DNA of 64,000 bases, from the NCBI GenBank assembly GCA_025266875.1, contig JALLLT010000028.1, positions 248,001 through 312,000 of the forward strand. Reading direction: 5' to 3'. Positions 31,491-43,016 of the stretch are shown here, one piece after another. Each line of letters starts with the position of its first letter. The first letter of the stretch is position 1. The notes under the pieces are model-generated. The model made no database searches, had not been told where the DNA came from, and worked only from the letters and a program-made list of their open reading frames with translations. A program made the translations under genes and the position numbers. This stretch comes from Fennellomyces sp. T-0311 (lineage: Eukaryota; Mucoromycota; Mucoromycetes; Mucorales; Lichtheimiaceae).

Positions 31491-32008
31491 ACTATTTTTG
31501 TCGCAACAGCTAATTACTGTCAATATTTTGTTCTTTGTTTTTTCTTTAAGCGAATGTGCATCCGTACGTGCTCCATAAATACAGGCTAGGCGAAATAATA
31601 CGGACATATATCAATTTACAGTAATCCAGTGTCATACTTCTTCGCAACAGCAAAGGAATAAGGTGCGTGAAGGTACTGTAATGGAAGTAAAAACGAGAAT
31701 GGGGGCTAAGTGATACGCAGGCATGAGGGCGAAAAACTGATGGAGAGAATATAACTAATGCAATTGATTACTAGCACCTGAGCACTCCTAATGCCAAGTT
31801 AAAATCATGGGTGCATACCCAGGTTATCGACTTGTCTCGGCTCTTTGGTTATTAACATCACCTTTAGATAATCCCGGACAAAAAGTGCTGAAAACCTCTT
31901 TAATATGAATCGGTTTATCTTGTACACATGCTAGTATTGCAGTTATTAGAAATAGCGGCTCTGAGAATAATGTCACCTATAAAAAATTGATCCAGACAGC
32001 TTTCAATT
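31491..32008. other. Intergenic, no gene recognised
   Basis: AT-rich spacer between the decayed RNase H copy and the TIR element. Nothing recognised. Confidence 0.5.
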
Positions 32009-33641
32009 CACGGTGGAAAATTTCTATGCAGGAAATATTCAGACCTTCAAAACCTGAATATCCCAGTATTCAGATATGCAAAAATCAAATATTTTTCGAA
32101 TAAAGCTTTGAGGGAGAAAGTGGTTTCAGGGGGTTTTTTGGTCAATGTAATCAGCTTAAATTTTTTTTGTTTACTTATCATCGTTGCGAGTTCCTCTTCC
32201 CAATTCAATACACACTACAATGAACAATCTGCTAACGAATGTCGAACAAAACCATCTTGTTGTATTAATGCAAAGCTTTTCTACAGTTACCTCCTCGCTC
32301 CAATACCTAGCGAATGAAGTTTCTTCACTCCACACGGATGTCAGCAGCTTGAAAACCACAGTATCGACACTGAAGCAAGAGATTTCCATTATGTCGACAC
32401 GAATTCAAGCACTTGAGCATGAAGTTGTTGAAATGAGGTCCAAATATAACACCATCAGCGCCAATACTGAGGTTCCAGCTATCACAGGTATTGCGGCTGT
32501 TAAGCTCTTCAAGGATATAGCCTTCTCTTGAAATTACGCGCGTCCAAAATATGACAACTGTTCCACCAGACAATTTCCTTGGATTCTATACAGGCAACTA
32601 GGCAAGAAGATCATGGCACGAAACAAAGGTGCTGAGTATTGGAAAGAGACATATTTTCTCACGTTCAAGAGCAATGTGGTTCATTACACTATAGCGATAG
32701 CACAGAAGATCCAAACCACTTTGCAACTTTCTGAATCAACGATTTGGAACAATCTTTAACCCTAGCAAAAAGAGGCACCTGAAACCTGCGTTTGTGACCA
32801 GTATCTTTTGTCCGCATGCGAAGATTCCTGGTGCTCAGTTGCTGATGGTGAATGCTTGGAGGAATACAAAGGAGAGTGCTAGTAAGTGGTGGTCATTTTA
32901 GAGTCGAACTTTTTTACGCAAGGGTACAATTGAACATTAGCGAACAATGATTATGATACATCCAATGAAGTACCCGAAGTATCTTGCGGCGAAGTTTCTG
33001 AAGCTCCTGAAGTACCTGCCAACAATGAGAATGAGAGCATCAAGATAATGGTGAATCGAGGAATAGCGGTAAGTTTTTCCATTAATGCATTGATTTATTT
33101 TGTAGTGGCTTCTTACAGTCTGCTGATCAAGCTATTACGAATGATAATATCAAATAAACGGAAGTCAAGAAGGCATTTGTGAGTAACGTATTCAAGTATT
33201 CTAGTATAATAAATTCTAGATAATACTGCTCGCCAAGCAAATCGGGTTGAACAGCGAGTACTACGGCCATGGACCAATAGTGAAGTTAAGAAACTCTTGT
33301 ATACATAAAAGCGTTTCTCTTTTAACCCATGAAAGTCATAGTTACCACGAATAATCAAGAGGGGTTAGAGAGGCCAAATAAAAGAAAACGAGGCCCTAAA
33401 TCTACATAGATATTGATCATCATTAGTTTTTGTACTGTGTATTCCAAATAAAAAAATGACATACGTGCCTCCAAAGCAATAACACAGGGCCGAGCAATAT
33501 TCAAATATTCAGCAAATATTCATCCTCTGCTAAATCAAATATTCAAGAAATATTCAGAAAATATTCGAAAGTGGCAGTTTTTGAATATTCATATATTTGA
33601 ATAAAAATTGAATATTTTCTGCATAAGAATTTCCCACCGTG
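32009..33641. mobile_element. 1.63-kb element with 33-bp terminal inverted repeats
   Basis: The left end CACGGTGGAAAATTTC and onward and the reverse complement of the right end CACGGTGGGAAATTCT and onward match at 29 of 33 bases. Both subterminal regions are full of AATATTCA/TGAATATT units (about 32031-32100 and 33490-33620), as expected for transposase-binding subterminal repeats. Inside is a broken, intron-containing gene. No exact target-site duplication was found, so the insertion may be old. A class II DNA transposon, possibly hAT-like from the subterminal repeats, but the superfamily is not established. Confidence 0.6.
32220..33308 (+). pseudogene. Coiled-coil gene inside the TIR element, frame-broken
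   Basis: ATG at 32220 opens MNNLLTNVEQNHLVVLMQSF, then a clear heptad coiled coil (VSSLHTDVSSLKTTVSTLKQ, IMSTRIQALEHEVVEMRSK). After VPAITGIAAVKLFKD the frame stops at a TGA, but coding-like sequence continues (ILYRQLGKKIMARNKG, EYWKETYFLTFKSNVVHY, QTTLQLSESTIWNN). One base of shift leads to NPSKKRHLKPAFVTSIFCPH and AWRNTKESAS. Two good introns follow (GTAAGTGG..CATTAG, GTAAGTTT..TTGTAG) around NEVPEVSCGEVSEAPEVPANN, and a last exon ends RPWTNSEVKKLLYT. At least two disruptions make this a pseudogene. It is not recognisable as a known transposase. Confidence 0.42.
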
Positions 33642-35522
33642 CAAGAACTTGATAATCCGTTACATATACATGAAGTTCATCCTTATAAACATGCTATGTA
33701 CTTATATAGCAGGTAATATAGTTCGATTGTTTTGCCGTATTATATTGAAAGATATCTTTTGAGTAGCATACATTTACATGAAAGCTTCAAGTTTAAGGAT
33801 GGCCGGAGATAGCTCATCGGTAATTAAAGTTCAAGTATATCATTGTTCTGGTATGTAATACAATGATTGAGCTCATAGCTGTTCACATTTTTCAAGAGAT
33901 TCAATAGCAAAATGCAACGATATCTCATTAACACAGTGGCATAAGTAACACGTGTGTTACCAATACATCATGGCATAGGTGTATTGGATTCCTGCAGATC
34001 TACATATGACCTCGGTCATTAACCTAGATATTGAATCCACATCTGAATGGTATTACTATGGAACCCCTTTTTGGGCGTTCTAACGGAGTTTGAAAAGCCT
34101 TTAGGGATTGGTCGATACGGCTGGCTGGGTGTCTGTCACGCTTTTGGTTGCCATGCTAACAAAATAGAGGCAAAAAACAGAGGCAAAAAAAAAAGGTTAT
34201 GATCTCTAATGAAACGAAGGGGTGTATGTAGCATTTATGATTTGGGAAGATGAATAAATTTAGGAAATGCTACGCTGTTTCAGTGGATATAAAAAAACGG
34301 CCAATGTGAAGTGAGGAATGTTGAAAAAGATTACCGTAAAAAAGCAATGTAATAGGAAGATTAATATAAACAAGAGCACCAATTTTTACGTTTCTGCACC
34401 ATTAGCGTCATTAAATTCATTGGTACACGATTAGAATGCTAATGAAGATGACCTTCCTGTTATAAGTTTTGTAAATGCTTCATTAAAAAGCGTGACATTT
34501 CTGTATTTAGAAGAGAAGTAATTATGTGTCAATTTTTCAGAGGAAAAAGCAACGCATAGCGTTTGACATATTCCTTTTTTCTCTTTAGTTTATTGCATGA
34601 CTAAGATTGTCAGGGCCGGTCTGTGGTGCAGGCGCTGCCATAGATCGGTTTTGTGAAGTTGATCATAGCAGCTAGTGCGGCTGCGAGGTAGGTGCGGGAT
34701 CAGCTGGGAGAGCAGTGCATCGTCTGGTAACCATCGTGTACGGTTTACAAACTGTCTGGATCAAACAATATTTTATTATCGTTTTACAAAAGTAATATGA
34801 CTTGAAGCGCATCGCTATTCGCATTCCCGCTCTGCCCGATCTCGATGAGAGTAGAGAAAAAAACCCATGCGTCAGAGGGTTAAGATTAAGAGTGAAAGTT
34901 TGGTGAATCTGGTGAACAAGAGGAAAGAAAGAGAGCGTGGGGGTCCGTTCTCGAAAGTGCTGGTTGGGTGGAGTCGATGAATCTGTATCACTGAGTTCAA
35001 GCCAGATGAGGAAATCGTTGAATGGAGTCTTCGTATGAGCTAGTGAGTTTCTCGTTTCATCCATGTCGCTACTCCCTATTGTACTGCACCGCAAAAGCTA
35101 CTGGCCAGCTGCGGTAGGAGATATGACGTTTCTTGCATAGAAAAGGAAGCGATAGGGACTGCTGATAGAAAAGTTACAATCAATCAATGGAAAGCGGTGG
35201 TAAACTGTTATGTGGGGTACGGGATGCTGTTGCGTATACATGACATCATGGGGTAGCACTGATGTGAAAAGAGCAGAGGTGGTGTGTGATATATGGAAAG
35301 GCAGTCGTCAATTCTGGAAGCAAGCAAAGGGTAGCTGCATGAAGACAATGGCACGCACTGTGTAACGATCCCATGGGTTGACAGCCGAAGTAAACATTGC
35401 AGGGTTGGATTTGAGAATGGACGCCAGAAAGTTGTGTCAGAGTTGCAGCGAAGAAAACAAGAGGGTGGGAAAAACACAGCTTTACCATCCTCCTCTCTCT
35501 TTCTTCCACTCCGTTCACCATA
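33642..35522. other. Intergenic, no gene recognised
   Basis: AT-rich. A near-palindrome around an E-box (GTAACACGTGTGTTAC, about 33946-33961) stands out. Minus-strand frames at 34672-35094 and 35208-35666 lack recognisable motifs. The latter part could be the lost 5' portion of the TnpB-like remnant, but no matching motif was seen. Confidence 0.4.
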
Positions 35523-36020
35523 ATGGATGCTAACTACGGTGCAACTCGCTTCTTTTTTGCCAGCAATCTTCAAATCAACACCATGCAACTTTCTGCAAAA
35601 CGGCTTGAGGACACCACCAGGCACCTGACAGAGCGTATTCCGGGGAGAGAACCTCACCTCAGTCATGAAGACTTGGAAAAGAAGCGGTCACGAAGCAACC
35701 CAGATATCGACAATTCTTGCACAAACCTGAACAGCAAAAAGGAACACACATGCCCCGTATTCTTGGGTCCAATGAAGCTGTATAAGTACCGTCGAGAAGG
35801 CGAACTGAAGACAGTAAATGGCGCACTGAGGTGTACGAACGTCCGTTACCCTTGCCATCGAAACAGTACCTATGGAAGAGATGACGCCGCGGCCTTTAAC
35901 ATCGCAATTAGAGGGCTGTCCATCGCTATTTCAAAGGACACCACACCGCTGCCGGCGTTCAGGAGAAATCCACAAGACCCATATCAAATCAATCCCAACA
36001 CGGAAATCCCTTCGGTGTAG
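35523..36020 (+). pseudogene. C-terminal remnant of a TnpB/Fanzor-like (OrfB) protein
   Basis: A 165-codon frame ends with KLYKYRREGELKTVNGALRC, then CHRNSTYGRDDAAAFNIAIRG. The Cys-containing stretch followed by RD-x-AA-x-NI matches the zinc-ribbon plus RuvC-III signature of the IS605 OrfB/TnpB/Fanzor family, where the Asp of RD is catalytic. One expected zinc ligand (after HTCP) appears to be missing. The upstream RuvC-I and RuvC-II motifs are not found in the preceding 1 kb. After the stop at 36018-36020, another frame continues ARVLVRCPNQLEAGEKIV, suggesting a frameshifted end. Interpreted as the decayed tail of a transposon-borne nuclease. Confidence 0.42.
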
Positions 36021-36557
36021 CTCGTGTTCTCGTTCGCTGCCCCAACCAGCTTGAAGCTGGAGAAAAAATAGTTTAGTTAGCTGAACGCCTGTATTTTTGT
36101 AATCTCAGTTTTTGCACACCCTCAGTTTTTGGATTGCACTTTCCGAAAATCAGCCAGTGCAAAACCCTGATTCCACTGTACCTATTATGGAGCACGCATT
36201 CAAACAAGGCACAAACCGGATGTGATACGTATCAATATAGTGTAGCATCATCGTCTACTTTGTAGATGTACCGTAAAATCTTGTTTCTCACAGTAGCCAA
36301 ACGATACTTCGCTCATGAGCAAGGGACAGATCTTGAGGCTTATATAGATGGGTAATCAAACGACCAAGTTTCACCTTGGGCCGGAATTTTGATTAATTTT
36401 CTTTGATCCGAAGATATCCATCAAAACAAAGCCGTTTGTTTATTTATATATTCTCTGATAGAGGTATGAAACAAAAATAAACTGATTGCAAACCTCAAAG
36501 CAGGCCCAATCACTTGCTCTTTTGATGCTGTGCATTATATGAAATGAGAATTTGCTA
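36021..36557. other. Spacer with hairpin, 3' flank of the CDF transporter
   Basis: Contains an imperfect hairpin at 36105-36170: outer arms TCAGTTTTTGCAC and GTGCAAAACCCTGA, inner arms TTGCACT (36134-36140) and AGTGCAA (36156-36162), plus a direct repeat of CTCAGTTTTTG at 36104 and 36121. It lies just after the TnpB-like remnant and could be the element's right end. The rest is AT-rich. Confidence 0.4.
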
Positions 36558-38205
36558 TCAGTGTCTCATCTGAAAAAAAAGTCGAACAAATACCTCAGGT
36601 CTGTGCGACGTTTCATAATCCACGTGGACAAAAGCCCGCTCAACCGTAGGCAAAGATTCCAATTTAATTTGCAGCGATTCACCAATGTCGTGAGAATCGC
36701 GTAACGGGGTATCTGGCGGCAGTACGATATCAACTTCCACAAACAGGTTGTTACCAGCATAATATGCGCGGCATGTATCCACCTGATGCACTCCAGGGTG
36801 CGTCAATGCTAAAGTATACTTCAGATCAATACGTGACATTGTCTTTGTATCTCATAAGCAATACGTGCCAATATAAGTAGCTCGCTTCAAAAAGTCGTTA
36901 TCGGCACTCTTGCCAACAATTAGCTTGGTATGTTCTATATATTTACTGTGAGGAAAAGGCTTCTTGCTCTTTCATATACCGACACATGGCTTTCTCCACT
37001 TACCAATCAATGTAGAAATCCAACTCCTTAAAATAATCACGGCAATAATGATGGATCCCGCAGCATCTACCCAACCGGCCAATCGGCTACCGAGGATTCC
37101 GGTCGTGATCCCGAGCCCATTCACAAGCAGATCATTACGATGATCTTGAGCAAATACTCTCGCAGCCGAATATTGAGAAAGTGTAACACAATACAAAAAC
37201 AACAAAAGCTTGACGCCTGTACTTTGTTATGAGTATATGAAACCTTTACAAGAAAAGAGTCATACCTATGGCCGTTGCTACACAACCGATGGCGAGGGTT
37301 GTCATGTTAGGAGTTATGCTACCATGATCTGCAAGCTTCTGCGCAGACTCGATCTAAACAAGAAGTACATTAGTACAAACCCCTATTTTTTAAACAGATA
37401 TGGCAACTTGCGATTAGAAAAATGGCCACGCAACTCATCAAGCATGAGAAAACCTATGTTATGCCACCAATATATATAAGATGCTTTCGGTCCGCGTATC
37501 ACGTTTACCATAATTGCGGCTGTTTCCATGCGATCCTTGCCCTGTCAGCAAAAACGTAAGTGAGCATATAACCCTGGATGATGAAAGATATGTCGCTACC
37601 GCTGGATATTTGACCAGATTAGGTTTGCTAATTTGGCGAGCAGCCCACATCATAACGATGGAACTGAGCAGATCCATAAACGCATCCGCCATCGTGGCGA
37701 AAATAGCAAGAGATCCGGATGAGATAGCAGCAATCATTTGTAACACAAACCTAAAGTATTTAGGTGAGAACTGTTTGCTTTCGTATAAGTTTTGGCGAAG
37801 AACATACAACATAACATTTGCTATGCCAGAGCCATAAACGGCTATTTTGACCTATCAGATTCGGAAAGAATATGAGGGCGTGTTTTTTTTTCGTAAAAGA
37901 AACTATTCGAGGCATGACCTCGGGATCATGCATACCTTGAGCATTTGTCGTTGCTCCTCTTCTTCATCGATGGGGTTCAGTGGACCCAGAATGTGATCTA
38001 TCAGATTATTTTGCTGTCTGTAGAACTTCCGAACTTTTCGGGACGGCTTCCGCTTGATGTCTTCCTCGGACTTCTTGGCGGACACAAGACGGAGCGGGTC
38101 GACCAAGCGATGCTCTGGTCCTTGTTCCAAAGCACGTGCAGTATGATGTCGTTGCTGCAGCGATGTTTCTCGAAGCTCAATGGTTTGTGTACTTGTTGTA
38201 GTCAT
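36558..38205 (-). CDS. Cation diffusion facilitator (CDF) metal transporter
   Basis: Membrane antiporter that exports divalent metals (Zn, Fe, Mn) from the cytosol or into organelles in exchange for protons. The N-terminal cytosolic part MTTTSTQTIELRETS ends with a basic KRKPSRKVRKFYRQQ and the acidic DEEEEQ. Helices follow: AVYGSGIANVMLY, the signature AAISSGSLAIFATMADAFMDLLSS (metal-site Asp residues in ADAFMD), METAAIMV, ITPNMTTLAIG, and QDHRNDLLVNGLG with the second metal-site pattern HxxxD (HRNDLLVN). The C-terminal domain has VDTCRAYYAGNNLFVEVDIVLP, DIGESLQIKLESLPTVERAFVHVDYE. This arrangement (GESLQ..ERAFVHVDYE) is typical of the fungal MMT1/FieF-like CDF group. Several short introns interrupt it; the junction before HPGVHQVDT was not resolved exactly. 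Confidence 0.9.
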
Positions 38206-38952
38206 TCGGATAATCGAACGAAAAAGAGGGAAAGGGATGCAAGCGAGGGAATTCTGCCCCTTTCTTCAAGCGTAAGGATGTGTCTCGTGACGCCTATTTT
38301 GGCCTCGCGGGTGTTCCTTGCCACACTCCCAGTGTGTGTCATTGCAGCCGAAGGCGGATCGGCCAAACACAACAGCCGAGGCCGCGTTGCTCTACCATAC
38401 AGCAGGATCGGACCGGCCAAGCGCTTTTGGCGATCTCCGCACCAGCGTAAAGGCCTGATCGAAGAGAAGACGGGGACTCCCCACAATCAACGCCATAGGA
38501 TAGACGGGGTAAGGGTTCAGTTTGATCCCGCCGATCGGTCGTTGTCCCAAATAGTCCGCAACATTTGTGTTTAGTGGCCGTCTTGATCCAACGGCAGGTT
38601 TGTTTACGGATCAGAAAAGGATGGGGTCATTCGCTGCCGTATGACACACTACGTGGGTAACTTTATCTAGGGCGCGGTTTCTCACCACTTTTGCCAAGGT
38701 GCGCCTTTTATATAAATCCATGGACCAAAATAGACCTGTGTGCGCTATATGCTAGTGTGTAATCGGACTTTTGATGATGTAAAGGTGGAATCGCGATGGG
38801 CGACGACGTTACACAAGCATTGTTCTTGTCGAAGTTGGGCCCCGTTTAGGTAAGTGATGATGAGGCCTATTTGTCACTTTCCGATCCACCACCTTTTATT
38901 TCTTGCATTTCCTTTTCTTCTCTTTTTTCCCTGCTTTCTTCCACTCTCTGCT
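38206..38952. other. Divergent promoter region
   Basis: Shared upstream DNA of the CDF transporter (minus) and the zinc-finger gene (plus). A TATA-like TTTTATATAAATCC lies near 38706. A CT-rich leader (about 38895-38950) precedes the plus-strand start. Overlapping frames here look like chance. Confidence 0.5.
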
Positions 38953-39928
38953 ATGCTGCGCGCTGTCCACAAAGACGAGCATAAGAGTGCCTTTCAACGT
39001 ATCCTTTTATCACCTCCAGATCTACTGCATGACAGCGGCGGGGACGAAGACGACGAAGACTCGTTACCGTCGCTGTCGCTGACACCCCCGTTCTTCAACA
39101 CGTCACTGATGAAGCAACCACTCCAGACACGACGGAAATCTGTTCCGCAGCGATCGCCCAGTGTGGTGGCTGCAGGCGACTCGAGCGTTGTGTTTCAGCT
39201 TGATCTTGAATCGCATGCATTTTCACCGCCCGCCCCACACTCGATTATATCCACCTTGAGACACCGGATCATGCTTGAGCGACAACAGCACCAACGCCCG
39301 CGGCTCTACAAGCCTCAACGACGTCTTGTGACGCGGATCAAAATGCCTACAAAAGCTCCTCCCGCGACGCCGCCACAGCCCCAACAAGGCGCGCGTCCAT
39401 CCGTCGGCCTGTCATTACCGCAAGCGCAAGGTCGCCCCGCCAGAATCAAGGGTCCATGTCAAGCATGTCGCGAAACGTCAGATGGGTGCATGCGCAAGGC
39501 GTTCAACTGGCCGTTCCCATCCAACGCCGTCTTCAACGACAAAGGTCGACCGTACGTCTATTTGTGCAACAAATGCGGGCTCCGGTAAGGAAAAAAGGGC
39601 CACTTTTCTGTTTGTACACACAACATTCTGACCACGACAGCGTAGGTATAACAAGAGCGGTGGATGCGTCTGTCGAAACTGCCGCTGGGTTCTCTGCAAG
39701 GAAGAAAAACGGAAGGCACTGCAGCATATTGCCTACATGCGGCGGACCCGGCCTGATAATCGTGTTGACCCGGATGATGACATTGTGGATTTCGTGTGCT
39801 CACCAAAGTACTGGGCCTGCGGACAGCCGTGGAAGGCTGGATGGATCCCGCACGGCGAATTTGACGAGGAGGGCGATGTGTCGATGGAAGACGAAGATGA
39901 CGACCGTCCACTGTTTACTGCTTTATAG
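38953..39928 (+). CDS. GATA-like zinc finger protein
   Basis: Probable DNA-binding regulator. MLRAVHKDEHKSAFQ opens an acidic, Ser/Pro-rich N-terminal half. The zinc domain begins GPCQACRETSDGC and continues NDKGRPYVYLCNKCGLR, then after one intron (GTAAGG..GCGTAG) YNKSGGCVCRNCRWVLCKEEKRK. The C-x2-C ... LCNKCGLRY core resembles the GATA finger (LCNACGLYY), but the spacing between the pairs is longer and a second cysteine cluster (CVCRNC...LC) follows directly, giving an expanded two-zinc module. A tail with FVCSPKYWACGQPWKAGW and an acidic end (MEDEDDDRP) completes it. An in-frame upstream ATG at 38854 would add a hydrophobic stretch that looks like the CT-rich leader, so the start at 38953 is preferred. 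Confidence 0.7.
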
Positions 39929-40112
39929 CCCTTTCATTTGTACATTGCCCGTTTTCTTTATCTACTTCTTTTGCTGTATATGTTTCTCATTCCAAAAACT
40001 TCACCATCAGGCCTCACAAATACTCCTTTTATGTGGCTGTGTGTACATAAAATCATGACATACATTTACATTGTGAGGGCTCGGCATTGGGTCCGCGGCG
40101 TCTGTGTTACCT

Positions 40113-41103
40113 TCACCGCGTGAGCCTGACCTTGACCTGCCCAGTAATACCCTTGATCGTGATCAGCTTGCTTTCATCCTCCTGCTCCACCACTGCGGGC
40201 TCGCCTGCCTCGCCAGTCACTTGCACCTGCACAGTCGGGAACATCTTGTTTGACACCAAGCACTCTATCTCACCACCTTCCACTTCGACAGTGTACTCGG
40301 CGCTCTCCGTTTCCACTGACTCCCCAAGGAACTTGCCAGTGCACACCCGCGTGTTTGGTGGAAAGCCGTACTCCTTGACATAGTCTGCCAATTTTCCAGC
40401 GCAAAGAGGCACGCTTGTTTGAATCGACTTTAACAACCAGTACGGAATGTAACCAGCCAAATCAATCTGCGTCACGTATGTAATCCCGATTCCTCCCTCC
40501 GTCTTGTAAAACTTCCAACCTGACACAATCAAATTGGCTCGGACACACGTGGGATCTGGCGGATTGAGTCCATCCTCCACGGACGTCATGGACAAGTAAA
40601 CAACGTCATCAGAAAAGTCTCGGATCGACGTGCCTGAAATGTCGCGAGGGCTAAAAAACAATTGAATCAGTAAAGTCCTTTGTCTGCTGAATCAAGTTTC
40701 ATGCCAACCTGACTGGCCATGGCGCCTTGAGTTTGCACCAAAACAGTGTTTCGTATCGCGTGTACAATTCTCGGATATCAGACGCGTCAAATGGTTCATC
40801 CCCTATATGTCTTCACGGTTACCTTGGATATATTCCCATGGATACAAACTTACACATTTTACGACATCCAGGAAGGATAGCAGCGGCAGCAATATCCATG
40901 GGAGCGCACTTGATTCCGGTAAGGACGGTGTCGCCCCGGACGATGGGCAGTGGGCTATCGGGGATGTCCTTGGTGTAGAGCTTGACATCATCCTGCTCAG
41001 ATGCAAAGTCCCAGCCATCCAGCGTGTCAGCCAGAGTCTTGAAATACGCAAGCTGATCACGCGAAACCTTTGCGTGCCGGTTGTCTGAATCTATAATAGT
41101 CAT
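40113..41103 (-). CDS. START-domain lipid-binding protein
   Basis: Soluble lipid-transfer-type protein. Exon 1 begins MTIIDSDNRHAKVSRDQ and has the START opening YFKTLADTLDGWDFASEQDDVKLYTKDI and LPIVRGDTVLTGI. A middle exon reads DEPFDASDIRELYTRYETLFWCKLKAPWPV. The last exon has FSPRDISGTSIRDF, the central strand VVYLSMTSVED, VSGWKFYKTEGGIGITYVTQIDLAGYIPYWLLKS (the classic START closing helix follows), and then a C-terminal beta-rich extension of about 80 residues (TGKFLGESVETESAEYTVEVEGG) not part of START. Two short introns near 40655-40710 and 40790-40855. The ligand (sterol, phospholipid or ceramide) is unknown. No signal peptide or membrane helix. Confidence 0.8.
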
Positions 41104-42840
41104 GATTGAAGAAGAAGACAAGCGTCTTTTGCATAAAAGTCCAATTTATACTGTGTTTTTGAGCGGAGTATCGGTGCATTACATAATTGGTTTTTGGCCT
41201 TTCTGTTCTTTCACATTACGCGTATAACCCTTTTAAAGCTGCAAACGCAATTCTTTATTCAATAATGAAGAGCCTATCTTTCGTTCTTATATAACTGTTT
41301 TTGTCTCCTTTAATCGTCATCTGCCGTTTCATCTTGATGCTGTAGTAAGGCAATGTATAATTGACTGCAGTTCGTGGAACATCTGGTCTAGTCACGCTGG
41401 CTATTGATCACACGGGCGAGAGGGTATACTCTTGCTGTGAGCCTGATCAAATCTTCGTCACTGAGAGGTGCACGTTTATTATGATCATACTTTGGTCAGT
41501 TGAGAAAAAAAGCATGCGACAATTTTGCAGATTGCAACAACCATGTCAAGGTCCTAATATTGCTGACCCATCCGACACTTTGGATGTTGAACATGTAAAA
41601 TAACCATGCCATATATATATGTACTGATCCGCATAACTAATCATAAAATACCTCTTTTTTCTTGTCCTACCACTTTGCTGCTATCACGTTACCAACTTAC
41701 TTTTGCTATAGACTGTTTGACCATACAAGCACATTATTAATTAATGTCCATCATTGAGGATTGAGACTTTTGTTTATCTACAATAAGTACGGGAGTGAAT
41801 TATACTTTTTAGAAGAGTTAAATATGACAATCACATAACTTGCACATATATTTTTAACACATGGATATGCGTACTTATGCTAATGGCGCGATAACTGATC
41901 ATGTAGCAAATATTAAAAATGTTCGCGATGCGAATGTATCCATGCAGCATCGGTGCAATTAATGGAAAACCGGCATATATTAAATACCTTCCTTAGCAAG
42001 CACTACGGATATTTAGTCAGCACAGTATATACGTTTCTCTTGCCATACTCAATGATTCGAAGCTTTTCGGGGAACACGTGGTCGTCGGCACGATTGCCGA
42101 AAGAAAATTCAATACTCTAATCGCGTACCCAAGAGCGAGATCACGATTTACATTCATTATTCCAAAATGCTGGCCATGCTTCTGCAGAACTGTAGGGCAA
42201 ACAAAATTCTTGCGTCACCTTTCACAAACTTTACTGGCGACGTCGCCAATAGCAGTATCGAGTACAGCACGCACAACGTAATTTAATCTCTCGTATTCTC
42301 GTACTCGTACTTGTGTAAGCTATCTGCAGTACCGATTCCGCAGCTCCATCACTAACGAGATTACCAACGATGAAGAAGAACATCTGAGAAGATGCGGACG
42401 AAAGAATAACGAAGAGGTATCTGTCGGATGGAAGAAAGCCAACGTTGTGGGTAGCAGAAGCCATGATGAGAAACGTCAGAATGTAACAACTTGGACAAAT
42501 GTAGGGATTTTTGAACCATTTATTAAGAACACAACACCTTATGCAGCCAAGTTAAAGAGTTTCAGATCGATACTATAATGCATGGGATATATTTACATCG
42601 AAGAAGCTGTCTGCCTTCGGCGACGATTTGTCCATCCACTTTTGTACGGTATGGCTGTGGTTGTGACAGAAGCAGTGCGTCGCAAGCAACGGTGTAAAAG
42701 TCATCGCTGTTTTAGTACTACGTAGAAGACTCGAGCAGATATGGGCGCTAGTAGGGTCCAATCTCCCGATCGACATCGAAGACCAAAGTGTAATTATCGA
42801 AAAGGAATTGCTTGTCGACATATTCAACAAAAGGTAGGAA
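41104..42840. other. Intergenic, no confident gene
   Basis: AT-rich. A minus frame at 42231-42464 (MASATHNVGFLPSDRYLFV, with a hydrophobic stretch) and a plus frame at 41361-41603 are open but unrecognised. Probably degraded sequence. Confidence 0.4.
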
Positions 42841-42842
42841 TA

Positions 42843-43014
42843 CAGTGGCCGCTTCATATAACGATATTTTATATAACGATAATTCGATATAAGGATACAA
42901 TTTTCGATGCACCGAAACGGTAATCACTGTCAAATCCCATTTTATATAAGGATATTTTCATATGAAGATATAATTTTCGATGCATCATCATATCGTTATA
43001 TAAAGCGGCCACTG
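42843..43014. mobile_element. 172-bp palindromic MITE with TA target duplication
   Basis: Ends are perfect or near-perfect inverted copies: left CAGTGGCCGCTTCATATAAC, right (reverse complement) CAGTGGCCGCTTTATATAAC, continuing GATAT on both sides. The element is flanked by TA on each side (42841-42842 and 43015-43016). Its interior repeats ATATAAGGATA and AATTTTCGATGCA blocks in inverted or direct copies. The CAGT start, TATAACGA-rich ends and TA duplication are typical of Tc1/mariner (pogo/Tigger-like) non-autonomous elements. No coding capacity. Confidence 0.9.
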
Positions 43015-43016
43015 TA

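Noticed and set aside
34672..35094. 140-codon minus frame in the 33.6-35.5 kb spacer
   Set aside because: No motif, low-complexity composition and no splice partners.
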